A stretch of 64,000 nucleotides of DNA from Lepas anatifera (lineage: Eukaryota > Arthropoda > Thecostraca > Lepadidae), in assembly GCA_034440635.1 (NCBI GenBank), contig JAOTON010001255.1, positions 62,001 through 126,000 of the forward strand. The letters are read 5' to 3'. How positions within the stretch are numbered: the stretch's first letter is position 1; each line of letters begins with the position of its first letter. The position numbers and the translations under genes were made by a program. The notes beneath the pieces were generated by a model. It saw only the letters and a program-made list of their open reading frames with translations, was not told the origin of the DNA and searched no databases. Positions 13,165 through 21,901 of this stretch are shown here, one piece after another.

Positions 13165-13760
13165 CAGTCCTAACGTCTAATGATGCACGTGTATTTGTCC
13201 TGTTCTAAATTTCAGGACAAGACACTGTAAATGAGAACTTTCTGTATTCTGTGGCAACTGTAGGTTGCCTGAAGTGTCCAATTCGCCTGTTTGAGCACCT
13301 GTTTTCGAAAAAGAGAAAAACGTTTTGAGTGAGCTTCTGGAAGTATTCATGTAAGAAAATGTTGCGGTATTAGGAGCATTTGTTTTATTCTAATGTCGTC
13401 TAGATTTAAGAGCTTTAGTTCATTGAATATTGGGCTAGAATAAGCCAGCCGATCCTTCGCAGCAATCATTCTCACCACGCTATTTTGGATGTTTAATAAT
13501 TTACCCACCATTTCTCAAATACGCTGCAACCTACCTCGCTGTTCAGGTATCCCTCCTTTGTCGACAGATTCTCAGTGCCCTTCTTTCTCGAGCCAAAGTA
13601 CTCGGCGGATATGAGCACTCGCCTGTTGGTAGCAAGTGACGTCACCATGACGTCAGCACCACCACCAACCGTGTGGTACGGGCCATGGTCTCTTATGAAG
13701 AGCGTCGCAACGTACTATGAAGCTGGAGGCTTGCCAAGACCGGAATCCATGGCTGCCTAA
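170..13760 (+). CDS. Fe(II)/2-oxoglutarate-dependent oxygenase, IPNS-like, five 3' exons (5' end outside window)
   Basis: The model joins 170-291, 5179-5317, 9949-10147, 10522-10744 and 13547-13760, giving about 300 residues. Family members usually have about 330-350, so an N-terminal part of roughly 40-50 residues should lie upstream of base 1. The fold is the non-haem iron oxygenase jelly roll of isopenicillin N synthase, plant DIOX enzymes and related animal and fungal proteins, which couple 2-oxoglutarate (or O2 alone) to oxidation of a small substrate, normally in the cytosol. Visible landmarks in order are FFGLPLEVKM and RFRGYFP (N-terminal region), LRYLHYPP (core strand), H-S-D as the first two metal ligands, NHRV as the distal His about 57 residues later, and R-F-S before PFFLEP as the carboxylate-binding R-x-S. 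Splice phases agree at the last three junctions but not between the first two exons. The substrate cannot be inferred, and the IPNS name itself is not supported. Confidence 0.9.
344..1124. mobile_element. TTAA-target MITE, 781 bp
   Basis: The ends are inverted repeats starting AGGGAGATACGCGAAAAA, and both ends abut TTAA (340-343 and 1125-1128), the target duplication of piggyBac and Kolobok-type elements. The inside has no long open frame, so it is non-autonomous. Its superfamily is inferred only from TSD and terminus. Confidence 0.8.
1129..1400 (-). mobile_element. Copy of a second TTAA-type repeat (AGGGAATGTGGC terminus), one end visible
   Basis: Directly after the TTAA at 1125-1128 begins AGGGAATGTGGCATCC, the terminus of a family also seen at 40745-41184 and 56235-56580. 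The body here (fragments about a TGACGTCATGACC word and a CAATAGGCTCCAAGGGC stretch) is in reverse orientation to those copies. The far end is not recognisable. Confidence 0.6.
1401..1880. other. Intronic DNA, nothing recognised
   Basis: Short overlapping frames on both strands with no family-like protein. The stretch 1377-1412 resembles 309-344, suggesting that an older repeat flanks the TTAA element. Confidence 0.4.
1889..2042. mobile_element. hAT-like MITE, 154 bp
   Basis: The element starts CAGTGGCAGATCCAAG and ends CTTGATCCGCCACTG, which are inverted repeats. It is flanked by gacttcag (1881-1888) and gatttcag (2043-2050), an 8-bp target duplication with one mismatch. CAG/CTG termini with 8-bp duplications are typical of hAT elements. 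It is too short to encode anything. Confidence 0.75.
2043..2378. other. Intronic DNA, nothing recognised
   Basis: No exon-like or repeat structure that I can support lies between the two flanking MITEs. Confidence 0.4.
2379..2670. mobile_element. hAT-like MITE, 292 bp
   Basis: The left end CAGGGGCGAACGCAGACC and right end CTCTGCGTCCGCCGCTG are inverted repeats. The flanks gcttaatc (2371-2378) and acttaacc (2671-2678) match at 6 of 8 positions, as expected for an old 8-bp duplication. The right half, with a run around CTTTTTCAAA and CAAAAGATAGT, recurs at 29345-29505. Confidence 0.7.
2671..3100. other. Intronic DNA, nothing recognised
   Basis: AT-rich spacer without splice-flanked coding sequence or an identifiable repeat. 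Confidence 0.4.
3101..3275. mobile_element. hAT-like MITE, 175 bp
   Basis: It starts CAGTGGCAGATACAAG and ends CTGGATCCGCCACTG, the same termini as the element at 1889-2042, with a related interior (GGCTCAAGCCCC-type words). I cannot see a convincing target duplication, so the insertion is probably old. Confidence 0.65.
3910..3972 (+). mobile_element. Fragment of GC-rich hAT-like MITE (left end)
   Basis: CATGGGCGGATCCAGG followed by GATTGCCGATCGGGGG is the left 60 bp of the family seen complete at 4871-5123 and 14239-14488. The right part is missing. Confidence 0.65.
3973..4870. other. Intronic DNA, no exon recognised
   Basis: Several overlapping open frames occur on both strands (for example around 4270-4690), but none has conserved-looking residues or good splice flanks. 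Mutually overlapping frames in this base composition are expected by chance. Confidence 0.4.
4871..5123 (+). mobile_element. GC-rich hAT-like MITE next to exon B, 253 bp
   Basis: The termini are CATACGCAGATCCAGG and CCTGGATCCGCCTATG. The interior consists of short modules such as GGTGGGCGCCAAATCC, TTTCAGGGGGCGCC and GGGTCGATGGGGGGGCAC. The element ends 55 bases before the exon-B acceptor. It is the best intact example of the family that fills 31.9-37.7 kb. Its target duplication here is not clear. Confidence 0.75.
5179..5317 (+). CDS. Oxygenase exon B
   Basis: The exon starts after GTTAGCAG and ends at TTCAAG followed by GTCAGT, a strong donor in phase 0. After one leftover base it encodes 46 residues beginning VYHSGYDLGSLDPLEE and ending EDKVGLDKFK. 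The SGYDLG segment continues the SSHKEG of exon A, where family members have a similar 'KEG(F/Y)xxGxDL' stretch. The reading frame is clear, but exon A leaves one base and exon B supplies one, so the codon at the junction is one base short. A microexon, a non-canonical splice or a one-base sequence error could explain it. Confidence 0.85.
6413..9074. mobile_element. 2.66-kb non-autonomous inverted-repeat element rich in TGACCT words
   Basis: The left end TAGGGGGGATGATAA and right end TTATCATCCCCCCTA are inverted, and the homology continues inward for about 200 bp with decay (for example AACTTCGACCATGG in both arms). The flanks CCTATAT (6406-6412) and CCTATAT (9075-9081) are a perfect 7-bp direct repeat. 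The core carries many TGACCT/AGGTCA words and several TGACGTCA palindromes (6727, 7239, 7406, 8727). No transposase frame is present. Superfamily unknown. Confidence 0.65.
9729..9944 (+). repeat. CT/CCCT microsatellite abutting exon C
   Basis: About 216 bases of nearly pure pyrimidine, mainly (CT)n with two CCCT blocks, run straight into the TGCAG acceptor of exon C. It forms an exceptionally long polypyrimidine tract. The Ser/Leu open frames across it are a by-product of the repeat. Confidence 0.95.
9949..10147 (+). CDS. Oxygenase exon C
   Basis: It starts in phase 0 right after TGCAG and ends at GAC A followed by GTAAGT, a consensus donor in phase 1. It encodes 66 residues: EFSQRYHHMMNEAGLILLKL (the long helix of the DIOX fold), a loop PSDLLVNLFRPDP, then SCLRYLHYPPRD. 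The last segment is the family's 'LRLLHYPP' strand, which precedes the metal-binding His. It joins DKFK of exon B in frame. Confidence is high because the frame, both splice sites and conserved residues agree. Confidence 0.93.
10148..10521. other. Intron 3 of the oxygenase gene
   Basis: Phase 1 intron of 374 bp from GTAAGT to TTTCCAG. I see no embedded gene or clear repeat. Confidence 0.85.
10522..10744 (+). CDS. Oxygenase exon D (metal-binding exon)
   Basis: The acceptor is TTTCCAG and the donor GAGGACAG followed by GTGAGC (phase 2). It completes a split Asn codon and reads ALLLCGAHSDSGFLTLL, then AGLQLKREDGSWMDVP, then GDMLATMSGGRWRATNHRV. H-S-D supplies the first His and the Asp of the iron site and the His of NHRV is the third ligand, about 57 residues on, close to the spacing in isopenicillin N synthase (56). 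The last 40 bases and the donor are tandemly repeated three more times in the following intron, so the distal-His segment has decayed copies downstream. Confidence 0.95.
10704..10970 (+). repeat. Tandem duplication of exon-D end and splice donor, about 3.7 units of 71-73 bp
   Basis: Each unit contains ACCAATCACAGAG, then TTGACCTGGGAGAG or a close variant, then a donor-like AACAG-GTGAGC, then CCACCAATGGGAGGA. Starts of the CCAATCA word are at 10711, 10784, 10855 and 10926. The first unit is the real exon end. Units 2 and 3 keep plausible donors (GTGAGC and GTAAGC); unit 4 has lost its donor. Reading through the first donor meets TGA at once, so use of the later donors would truncate the protein. 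Confidence 0.9.
11185..11368 (+). mobile_element. tRNA-derived SINE with perfect 14-bp TSD
   Basis: The head GGCGCGGTAGTGGAGTGGTC resembles a pol III A box and GGGTTCAAGGCCCGG a B box. The implied anticodon loop CTTCCAC is tRNA-Gly-like, but the acceptor stem does not pair. A unique body follows and the tail is ATTATTATT. The 14-base word ATATGCTGAAAGTG flanks it at 11171-11184 and 11369-11382, the mark of LINE-mediated insertion. It lies in intron 4. Confidence 0.85.
11792..11905 (+). mobile_element. tRNA-like SINE head (A and B boxes)
   Basis: CGGTAGCTCAGTTGGTAGAGCG is a near-perfect tRNA D-arm/A box. About 75 bases later GGGATCGGTTCCCC resembles a degenerate B box. The anticodon arm cannot be folded, so this is a SINE or pseudo-tRNA rather than a functional tRNA. 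Confidence 0.5.
13126..13162. repeat. (GA)n microsatellite
   Basis: A pure AG dinucleotide run of about 37 bases in intron 4. Confidence 0.95.
13547..13760 (+). CDS. Oxygenase exon E (C-terminal, with stop)
   Basis: The acceptor is GCTGTTCAG. The first base completes the Arg codon begun in exon D, and the frame runs YPSFVDRFSVPFFLEPKYSA to a TAA at 13758-13760. RFSVPFF contains the R-x-S motif that binds the 2-oxoglutarate carboxylate (or the substrate in IPNS), followed by the usual PFF(L/F)xP strand. The C-terminal tail has WYGPWSLMKSVATYY, typical of the last helix, and ends GLPRPESMAA. Length and position fit a normal C-terminus. Confidence 0.93.
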
Positions 13761-14174
13761 TGGTGCAACCGCCTCTTGCATAGAGATGTGCTATTACTAG
13801 AGAGGACAACACACCTGTGAGAACGTCAAAATGGAACTTTTTGTTAGTACAAATCTGGTCCCCTGTGGAGAAACTCGCGACTGTTAACTGAAACAAATCT
13901 CTGATAATCGAATTCAATTCAATTCAATTGATTTAACAAAACATTGTAATGACAACGATCCAGTGTGCCACAAATCCTCCCAATGAATAATGACTTTCTC
14001 TGCCAAAATTGTTTTCTCGTGAGCTAAATCAAGAAGCTCTCGTTGAAATTATCACGTGATTCTCCATTTAACCTGGCCAATATTTGTACTAACAAAACTT
14101 TCAATTTTGACGTCGGGGTATTGCCGTTTTGTACAGGATGTCCTCTAGTTATAGTAGATTTCTATGGTCTCTTG

Positions 14175-14180
14175 AATAAA
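14175..14180 (+). terminator. Candidate poly(A) signal for the oxygenase gene
   Basis: AATAAA lies about 415 bases after the stop codon and just before the MITE at 14239. No other perfect hexamer is nearer, but no transcript evidence is available. Confidence 0.3.
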
Positions 14181-14238
14181 TGCGAGAACGATGGGCACGT
14201 GAAAATCTCGCTGTCATCAAATATGTGAATCCTCCGGA

Positions 14239-14488
14239 CATAGGCGGATCCAGGGGGGCAAGGGGGGGCACGTGCCTTCCCGATCGACCCTCGGCGCCCC
14301 CTGAAAGGTCGATGGCGCCCCCTGAAATGTCGCTTCCCACCCCTCCCCCAGGATACGAAAGTCGGCGCCCACCGATAGGATTTGGCGCCCACCTGATAGG
14401 TTTTGCCGGTCATAAGTGGCGCCCCCTGGTCCGGGTGGCGCCCCCGGGAAGGTGCCCCCTCCGATCGGCAATCCTGGATCCGCCTATG
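14239..14488 (-). mobile_element. GC-rich hAT-like MITE with perfect 8-bp TSD, 250 bp
   Basis: Termini are CATAGGCGGATCCAGG and CCTGGATCCGCCTATG. Identical CCTCCGGA words flank it at 14231-14238 and 14489-14496. It has the same module order as 4871-5123 but is inverted. The perfect duplication and good internal conservation indicate a fairly recent insertion. Confidence 0.92.
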
Positions 14489-14496
14489 CCTCCGGA

Positions 14497-15205
14497 TAAC
14501 TCGATAATGGATCCTCGTGATCTGAAGTAGGCTTTGTTCTGCATTATCGCAGTGGCTACGGGTTGTTTTCTAAAAATCATATCGAGGCTCGAGCTCAAGG
14601 TTTTGTTGATCGTGTGAAGTATGAAGTTGTTGAGGTATCTGATGGTACCGGCGGGTTCAGGAGGTTACCAAGAAGGTTATGCCTGCCAAACAGGATGAAA
14701 TCTGAGAAAATTTTCCGATGATATGAATCGTTTGTGGCAATGGCATCATGGTGGTTATGTTAGGAGAAGTGGTCATGCGCATGAATCAGTCATGTTCTCA
14801 GAGAACCCATCGAAATCTGAAGACTGATAGATAAGCGAACACTCATGTAGCGTAACATTTCACCTCTGGTAAGGAGTAAAAATATGCGGAAACAGAGTTT
14901 GAGGGAACCCTTGTGCTCTTCTTAAGACAAAGGTGTGGACCATATCTAACGCCAATTTCTCAAACAGCTTCATTGAAGTGAATTAAGGAGGAAATAGATT
15001 AGTCTAGTGCGTAGAGAAATGTTCCAAAAAAGGAAACGTGAATGTGGCAAGCTGCTGCTGGCTCTCCAAGGATGATAGTTCGCGTAGTCGGCGGGTAAAG
15101 CAAGTCTTTATTGATTTACTACAGCTCAGGGTTTGGTGTTCGTGCAAAGTGATTTGAGGTTTGGTGAGCCGCGTTGACGAGTGAATGAACATGTTGTAGC
15201 TTCTG
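14497..15205. other. Gene-free DNA
   Basis: No conserved frame, tRNA or repeat is recognisable here. Confidence 0.4.
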
Positions 15206-15208
15206 CTG

Positions 15209-15244
<36 letters not shown>

Positions 15245-15282
15245 GTATGTATATGTATATCGCTGTACATGTATATGTATGT

Positions 15283-15341
<59 letters not shown>
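15209..15341. repeat. TA / GTAT microsatellite
   Basis: (AT)n at both ends with (GTAT)n and GTATAT runs between. Confidence 0.95.
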
Positions 15342-15344
<3 letters not shown>

Positions 15345-15510
15345 AATATATCCAACATATAATATATCCAAAGCTGCAAAATTACAACAGTCTATAACAT
15401 ATATATCAATACTGGAGGTACACTGAGACCTGACTGGCATGAGAATGCCACAGTAAAACAACTGCCGATAATTAAGTATAAATACGCAAGCTTGAAAGGA
15501 AAATTCAGGC

Positions 15511-15582
15511 TCCTGAGTGGTGTAGTGGTTAGCATGCCGGGCCGGAAATCCGGAGACCTGGGTTCGAGTCCCAGCTTAGGAG
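15511..15582 (+). tRNA. tRNA-like gene, copy 1 (pseudo-tRNA or SINE head)
   Basis: It folds as a cloverleaf. Acceptor TCCTGAG pairs with CTTAGGA; the D arm is GTGTAGTGGTTAGCAT; the anticodon stem is CCGGG/TCCGG with loop CCGGAAA; the variable loop is AGAC; the T arm is CTGGG-TTCGAGT-CCCAG. The A and B boxes are good, and TTTT follows 5 bases after the end as a pol III stop. The loop has C instead of U at position 33 and would give anticodon GGA without the long variable arm of tRNA-Ser. Function as a tRNA is therefore doubtful. Confidence 0.5.
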
Positions 15583-15732
15583 CAATTTTCCAAAGCTGCA
15601 AAATTACAACAGTCTATAACTTATATATCAATACTGGAGGTACACTGAGACCTGACTGGCATGAGAATGCCCCTGTAAAACAACTGCCGATAATTAAGTA
15701 TAAATACGCAAGCTTGAAAGGAAAATTCAGGC

Positions 15733-15804
15733 TCCTGAGTGGTGTAGTGGTTAGCATGCCGGGCCGGAAATCCGGAGACCTGTGTTCGAGTCCCAGCTTA
15801 GGAG
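15733..15804 (+). tRNA. tRNA-like gene, copy 2 (pseudo-tRNA or SINE head)
   Basis: This second copy in the 222-bp repeat is identical to the first except for one base in the 5' T stem (CTGTG), which breaks a pair. The A and B boxes and the downstream TTTT are kept. Confidence 0.45.
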
Positions 15805-16084
15805 CAATTTTCCAAAGCTGCAAAATTACAACAGTCTATAACTTATACATAAACATATATATATATATAATAATGATTTCAACATTGCAGAAAATACATA
15901 TAAAACAAAAAGACAACATGAGCAGAGTTTGGAAGAGCAGTGCTTGCGATACTGACGTAAAAACGACAAATGAGCAGGGACACGTCGCTAGCCCCCAAAA
16001 AAAAACACGTTGCTGGCCCCCAAAAAAAAAGACACGTCACTAGTCCCCCTATCAGTCATAGATGAGTCCATGGCACACCTGCCC

Positions 16085-16520
16085 CTCCTCCCCTCCAGAC
16101 TGACCCTCCCTGTGTAATCTTCTTTATCTAAAATAACAAATATTGATGATTTATCAGCTCTCCGAACTATGATACGATCGTGTTCTCGTAGTTGTTTAGC
16201 CGCTTCGCGTAGTTCCTTCGTCAGTATTTTACTTTCTGAAGATCCTCTTAGTTTACATCCTTCCCCGATAAGTTCTCCTTTGAGGTTGGGGTTTACTCTC
16301 ACTTTGTTTTCGTTTTCTAGTTTTAGGATGTCCTGATAAAGAAATTCAAGTTCTGTTTGCTTGTTTATAAGGTTCCGTTTGGACTGAACGTGGCAGTTTA
16401 AACCTAAATTGAGAAGCTTATGCTGTGCCTCGGTAAGTTCAACTGAAGACAAGTTCAAGTAGCCTTGCTTTTGTTCGGGTATGTTAAAGCTTCCACCGTA
16501 ATTCCTTGATAGCCTATTTG
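16085..16520 (-). pseudogene. Penelope-like retroelement ORF fragment
   Basis: The minus-strand frame reads NYGGSFNIPEQKQGYLNLSS, then LTEAQHKLLNLGLNCHVQSK, and later RRADKSSIFVILDKEDY. These resemble the region upstream of the reverse transcriptase core in Penelope-like elements, where an 'adkg(s)s..VIL(n/d)k..Y' motif is characteristic. The frame is bounded upstream by a stop and downstream loses homology after EDYTGRVSLEG. No RT core or GIY-YIG domain follows, so this is a dead fragment. Confidence 0.65.
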
Positions 16521-16599
16521 CTATTTTATCTTAAACACGTGATGGAAGTTTTCACCTTAAGCGATATAATCCAATGGGGATGCCTAACAGCGATGAGTT

Positions 16600-16995
16600 A
16601 CTTGGGGCACTTGTTTTTCCAAGGTCAGGGCTGAGTCGACGTAAACACCGAGGATCTTAGCATATGGTGTGGGTTTGATAAGGGCGTTACCGAACTGAAT
16701 AGTGAGGTTCGGGTCACACCTGTCCTGGCTTGACTTTACAACGAGAAGCTAATTTTTGCTGGGGTTTACTTTGAGCCGATTCTGAGTATACCAGTCGTGA
16801 GCCAGTCTCAGCGTACTTTCCACCAACAATTTTAGGTAGCAGATGTTTGCCAGAGTGTCTGAGTCTAGGAACTGTGCATCACCTGCATACACAATGAGCT
16901 TCCTCGAAGACAAGTGCGATGCCAGGTCATGAAAAGAGATAAAATCTTTGGTCCCAGGAGTGCAGCGTCCCAAAACAGGTTCTGTGCTAGGGTGT
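16600..16995 (-). pseudogene. LINE (CR1/jockey-like) reverse transcriptase fragment
   Basis: The minus strand encodes FHDLASHLSSRKLIVYAGDA followed by QFLDSDTLANICYL, then LRLAHDWYTQNRLKVNPSKN and, past an in-frame stop, IQFGNALIKPTPYAKILGVY. This is RT palm plus the following conserved block of non-LTR elements. The catalytic YADD is YAGD, the stop interrupts the frame, and the preceding 'PVLG' motif is degraded. It lies next to the Penelope-like relic on the same strand, but the two are unrelated insertions. Confidence 0.75.
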
Positions 16996-16999
16996 TGAT

Positions 17000-19900
17000 T
17001 GGAAAATTCAGCACAGAATGTGAGGTGAGCGAGTGGAAAACTCACCCAGAGGTGCAGAAAGTATGCTGGCTGTCACAAACTCAATGTGACGTATGCCTAC
17101 TCTGTCACACAAAGCTGGAAATCATAATTGTATACTTGAATACTATTTCCAATATGCTGAATGTCATCTACCTGTCTCTTACTTTTTGCAGCAGACAAGG
17201 TTCAAGCACCAAGCTATTACGGCATAAAAGTAGTAAACTGGGTTTTCATTTTTAGATCATGTTTTTGTTTTTTGAAGGAAAATTTTCCAATTATGGATCA
17301 TTGTTTCCAGTATTGGGATCATAACTATTATTGGCAACTCTGACTGCAGTTTCCCCCAATGACATGCATTTCCCTTTTTGAAGAAGTCTCCATTTTTGGA
17401 AGGAGTGTTTCCAATTATGGTACATTTCCCCATGATTAAATGTGGAAATTATCATGAAAATAATTATTATTGAGAACTAATCTATGAATGGGAGCATACA
17501 CCTACACACAATTGGGAACCCTGATCACAGCTCCTCCCCCCCACTGAACTTGTATCTCACATATCAACAAAAGGGACAAATATGTCAATGTCAACATAGG
17601 ATTTGGATCTACCTAAAATGTGTTGGTAAAGTGGACCTTAGGTAGCATTTTTATAGACAGATCAAATGCTTAAAATTTGCCTCCCACCCCCAATTATCAC
17701 CTGCCTGGTCGTTCCGTCTTGCAGTAAAAACTCTGAGGCAACTACCCTGCATAGATGTAAAACTATGTCTATTGGCCAGATAGGTACAGAGGTATTGGAA
17801 GTCTCATACCAAAGAAAGATCCAGTGTAGTCAAAATCCTGTTTTAACTCCATGCAGTTCAGGTCCTGTGTGTTGCTTACTACCACTGGTGGTAAGCAGCA
17901 CCCCCAACCAGCGTTTTTCAAAGTTTCTTTCTTTCTGAGATTTTCTGTGATTTTCTGAGATGAGAAGGGGGTCTACTAGGCCCCCTCCAGTGCACGTTAG
18001 TGCCAGGCCCCTCTCCAGTGTGTGTTTTAACACTTTGTGGAGGACTGCATTGGCACACATTTGCTATCTGTACAATATTGACATGATAATTTGATCATGA
18101 AATCTCACCTTAATTACTGTTGTTGCCAGTCTGTTGCTGGCGCCAACTCTCCTAACTTCCTCCAGCCCCAAATATACCAAACCAATCTTGATCTAGGGCA
18201 CAAATAAAGTAAGGCACAAGCAGGCCAAGGAATGAAAAACCAAGTTTGATATGCGAAAGTGCATCAGTCTCAAAGTAGCCTACATTCATCTTAGATTAGC
18301 CATGGGCAGCACTATTTATTCTAGCTAGTTTTAGCCTGCAGCACTTATCTCAGATACCGGTACCTAATAAATAATATGCCCTCAAAAGAAGTGGCTTCCC
18401 ACTTGTTTAAATTTTTTGGCAGGCTTTACATCACATAAACATTTCGAACCTGTCTTGTCGCTGTTGCGTAGTTTAATTAGAATTGCTGCCCAGCTATGCT
18501 TATTTTTTCACTCATTTAGTACTTTTCTTAGTAGCTTTTAGGCGTACTTAATACTAAATTCAAAGAAATAGGGCCGCTAAATCGAAGAGACTCAAACTTT
18601 AGATATGATTTAACCTGACAAAATGGACAGAGAAGTACTTGATAACGTATCTGCGTTATCGTTAATGCCTTAAATATTCCCACAGTCATGTATTTCTCGA
18701 AAAAATTGACTGTCACATTTCGGGCATCTAGGCGGCAGCTTTCTGGCAACTTCTAGCAATCGGCACCATTGGGCTGCATGTTAAAATCTGACAACTGTGA
18801 CAGCGGTTTCCGGGTTTTCTGCAGTGGGGGTCCCTCGTTTTAGTAGAAACTGAACACTGTACCAATATTGTATCACTGATGGTACGCTGTGCAATTGAAG
18901 GACAGAGTTGCTAAATTAAAATACTCGCTACACATTTCATTCTGTATTTCGAAAATATGTGGTTTGATTTTGAACCATACAGCCAAGATCGCTATTTTGT
19001 CACACTTCTGCACCTCAATTTTCGTAAATGTGTCGCGAACTCCAGTAGCCGAGTTGGCAAGTTTCTTCACCTCTGAACTCACCTCAGAATGTATGGTGGA
19101 GTGGGAATTTTCCAATTTGGGTACTTGGGTCCTCCAATTAGGCATAAATCTCAGAGCCCTTGTTTGAACTGAACGATTGGCATTTCATCTAATTTTGCCC
19201 AAAACAAATTTAATCCTTCCGAACAAGCACTGTTTTACTATTACTATGTTGAAACTTTGGGTTAAGCAGGTGAATCTTTACCAACGGTAACCCCTGATGC
19301 AGTCTCAAATTGTTATTTGAGGCATTGGCGAGTTGCCACCAAAAACTGTTTTTGAGGACCTCTCTGAGACCAGCCTTTGGGGAGATAACTCTGGGAGCTC
19401 TCAAGACTGACATTTGTGGGCTGTAGATGACCTTGAAGATGTGTGATGAAGATGAAGATGGTTTCCCTTGACAAAATACTCTTCCTAGGTATATGGTTTC
19501 TTCTTTATACCTCTCAAATCCCTTTCTCATCTTCACATACTTACCTTTATATGAAAAGGTATGCTTTCTTTCTATCCAATCAATGCAATAGAGTTTGTAT
19601 CAGGCCACTTTTAACATGTTAACTGGGGGGCCATTTGCCCCCCCACCCAGTCGGCCGAAATGCCTCCCCAGTGCCCGGAAATTGGCCCCCAGACAGATGA
19701 CTTAAAATTGACCAAATGCAGACTCTCTTAACGAAAATAAGACAGAACACCACCCGATAATTATAACTTTGTTCTATTTCTGGTCCCAAATTTGCAATCA
19801 AAAAATTGTGTTGAAAAATTTCCACCAGTGGCTGTCTACTCCATCGTGCGAAGACGAAACAAAGCGCGTAGTTACGGTAAATCCCGGCAAAGCAGCCTCA

Positions 19901-21890
19901 GCATCAACTAATCACAACGGTAGCCTACAACCAATCAACCATCCTGTTCTATCCGACCGGAAGTCCACATCCCAGCCAGTACCGTGACATTGCATGATGC
20001 TCTCATTTCACACGCAGTCAGTTGTCAGTGCTAAGAGCTCGTTCGTGGATTAGACGGGACACGGTGTAGTCAAAGTGCGGAAGACTGGTTGCTGGTGTGG
20101 CGGTATAAAGTGCTTAGCCTTTTTATTTATTATTGTGGTGGTAGCATACATAAGCGTCGCCACCGGCAAAAAAAGTGAGGGGGCCAGCCAAACTTCAACC
20201 TGATGCTGACAGCAAACTTTCCGCGTTAGTACCAAAAACTATTCGAATTTGGGCTCCCCGTTGCCTTCCGCAGCGGCTGGTTATATAAATTTCCGGTTTA
20301 CTCCCATTTTGACTGAGATCAGGAAATTTTTGGTCCAAAAGTGGGAGGGGAGTGGGTGATTGATGATCGCAAAAAAATGTTCTGGTTATGTGGATAAAAT
20401 CATTCGATGGCCACGCAGGGTTGGAAGGGCCCCCTGGCTTCCTATTAGATGGGTAGTGTGCTAAAAATATTGCGTCAAGTCAATATCAAACTGTCAACAA
20501 TTAGTTTTAAACAGTGATACAAGTCGCCTTTTCTGTGGATTTATGACTACCGCTAGGGGTCTTTTAGCCTCAAATGTGGCTTTTGTGGTGTTTATTTGGC
20601 TATTTTAGTGGAAATAAGATTTCGCCCTTCCTTGGCCCTTTTTCTAACTCAGTTTGACCTTTTCCGCTGAAAAAACCTAGCAGCAGTGGACAGCATCTAT
20701 AATCTCTAGACTTGGAATAGCTAAACAATTTATAAACATTTTTTAACACTAACGTGTCTAAATTTTATTAGACCCCCTCAAAATGGGGTCTTGACCCCTT
20801 GAAGACATTATAATGGTCAGCACAAGAAATGCCCCCCACTAAATTTTCCTTAAAAAATGCCCTGGTTTGTATCCTATGTCTCAGCAGCGTAGTTGAGCTA
20901 CTATTTTAAATTATATGGCATCTGTTTCCTGCCGGTCACATATCTAGAAGAAGCATTTGGAAATCTTTTTTTAATTATCGGAATAAATACAAATTTTAGA
21001 AATATAGTACGCAAACAAGAAGACTGACACATTTTTGTAAATATCGAAAATGCAGCCTGGCTTAGAAAAAGTTAAAGGTGCAGCATATATATGCTACATG
21101 TAAAGACGGCGTTTTGATGAGTCAACGCCGCAGACCAACCATAAAAAGTGCCAATGTTTTAAGAGTAACAGGATGCGTTTTTGTTGCCATAAAATTCGAC
21201 TTGGTGAAAATGCAAGTTTTCAGTTATTAGAATACCGGGCACTTTCAGTGGTTGTTTAAATATCAGCGTATTTATACGTAGGGTGTCGTGAGTGGATTTG
21301 GGTGTCACACGCCATGGACGCAGGAATAGAGGGCTAGTGTGGATATAATTGAACTTGTTTGCAATAAATGCTCAATTTTCTATGGTAAAGAATCCAGAAA
21401 AATGGTGCTTAGCATCAACATTTCAAGATAATTGGTTTTAACGTCAAATGACCAAAAATGACTTTTCACTATTATTATTTTTTACCGACATTTATTTCAT
21501 TTTTAGCATAGATTAGGCAAGTTCTAGGCTTCAGAACACATCCTCAGGACACTGCGATCACTCTTTTCACTATTCTTGGTATCATAAATACAAGACAAAT
21601 TTTTCATGGACGTAAGCCTCGAAAAACTCATATAAACAGATAAACTGTTTTCCAGAAATGTATCTTTCAAAGTGGTCGGCTTATTTTTCGGCAGTAAAAA
21701 GCTAGGGTGTCTAATTTTACACTCGCTTATCTTGCAAATGGTGAAATTTAATGCCGGTGTTCACCAATTAGAGCTATCTCCGGGGCCACTGAGCGTCTTG
21801 CCCGCGCAAAAAATTCGGTTCTGCGGTTCCACTAAAATTGGTGGAGATAAGGATGCCAGGTATAACTGGCCATAAGAAAAAAGTCGCCAA
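17000..21890. other. Gene-free AT-rich DNA
   Basis: About 4.9 kb with no frame resembling a known protein and no strong repeat. 20400-20460 shares a short word set (TCATTCGATGGCCACGC and CTGGCTTCCTATTAGA) with 49275-49330, so a dispersed repeat is present. Single exons of an unfamiliar gene could be missed here. Confidence 0.45.
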
Positions 21891-21901
21891 ATGTTCTTTA
21901 A

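Larger units (their letters stand above)
10745..13546. other. Intron 4 of the oxygenase gene
   Basis: Phase 2 intron of 2.8 kb from GTGAGC to TGTTCAG. It contains the duplicated donor units, the SINE 11185-11368, a tRNA-like SINE head at 11792, and a GA microsatellite 13126-13162. Between 11910 and 13120 the DNA is AT-rich and I recognise nothing. Confidence 0.85.
15367..15845 (+). repeat. 222-bp tandem repeat carrying tRNA-like units
   Basis: TCCAAAGCTGCAAAATTACA begins at 15367, 15589 and 15811, a period of exactly 222 bp, with two full copies and a partial third. The copies differ at only a few positions, so the duplication is recent. Each full copy contains one tRNA-like sequence. Confidence 0.92.

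Noticed and set aside
170..13760. Naming the oxygenase isopenicillin N synthase
   Set aside because: Metal and R-x-S motifs are shared by the whole superfamily; no substrate-specific residues can be confirmed and no ACV synthetase is present.
15004..15461. Ile/Tyr-rich open frames
   Set aside because: Translations of the TA/GTAT microsatellite.
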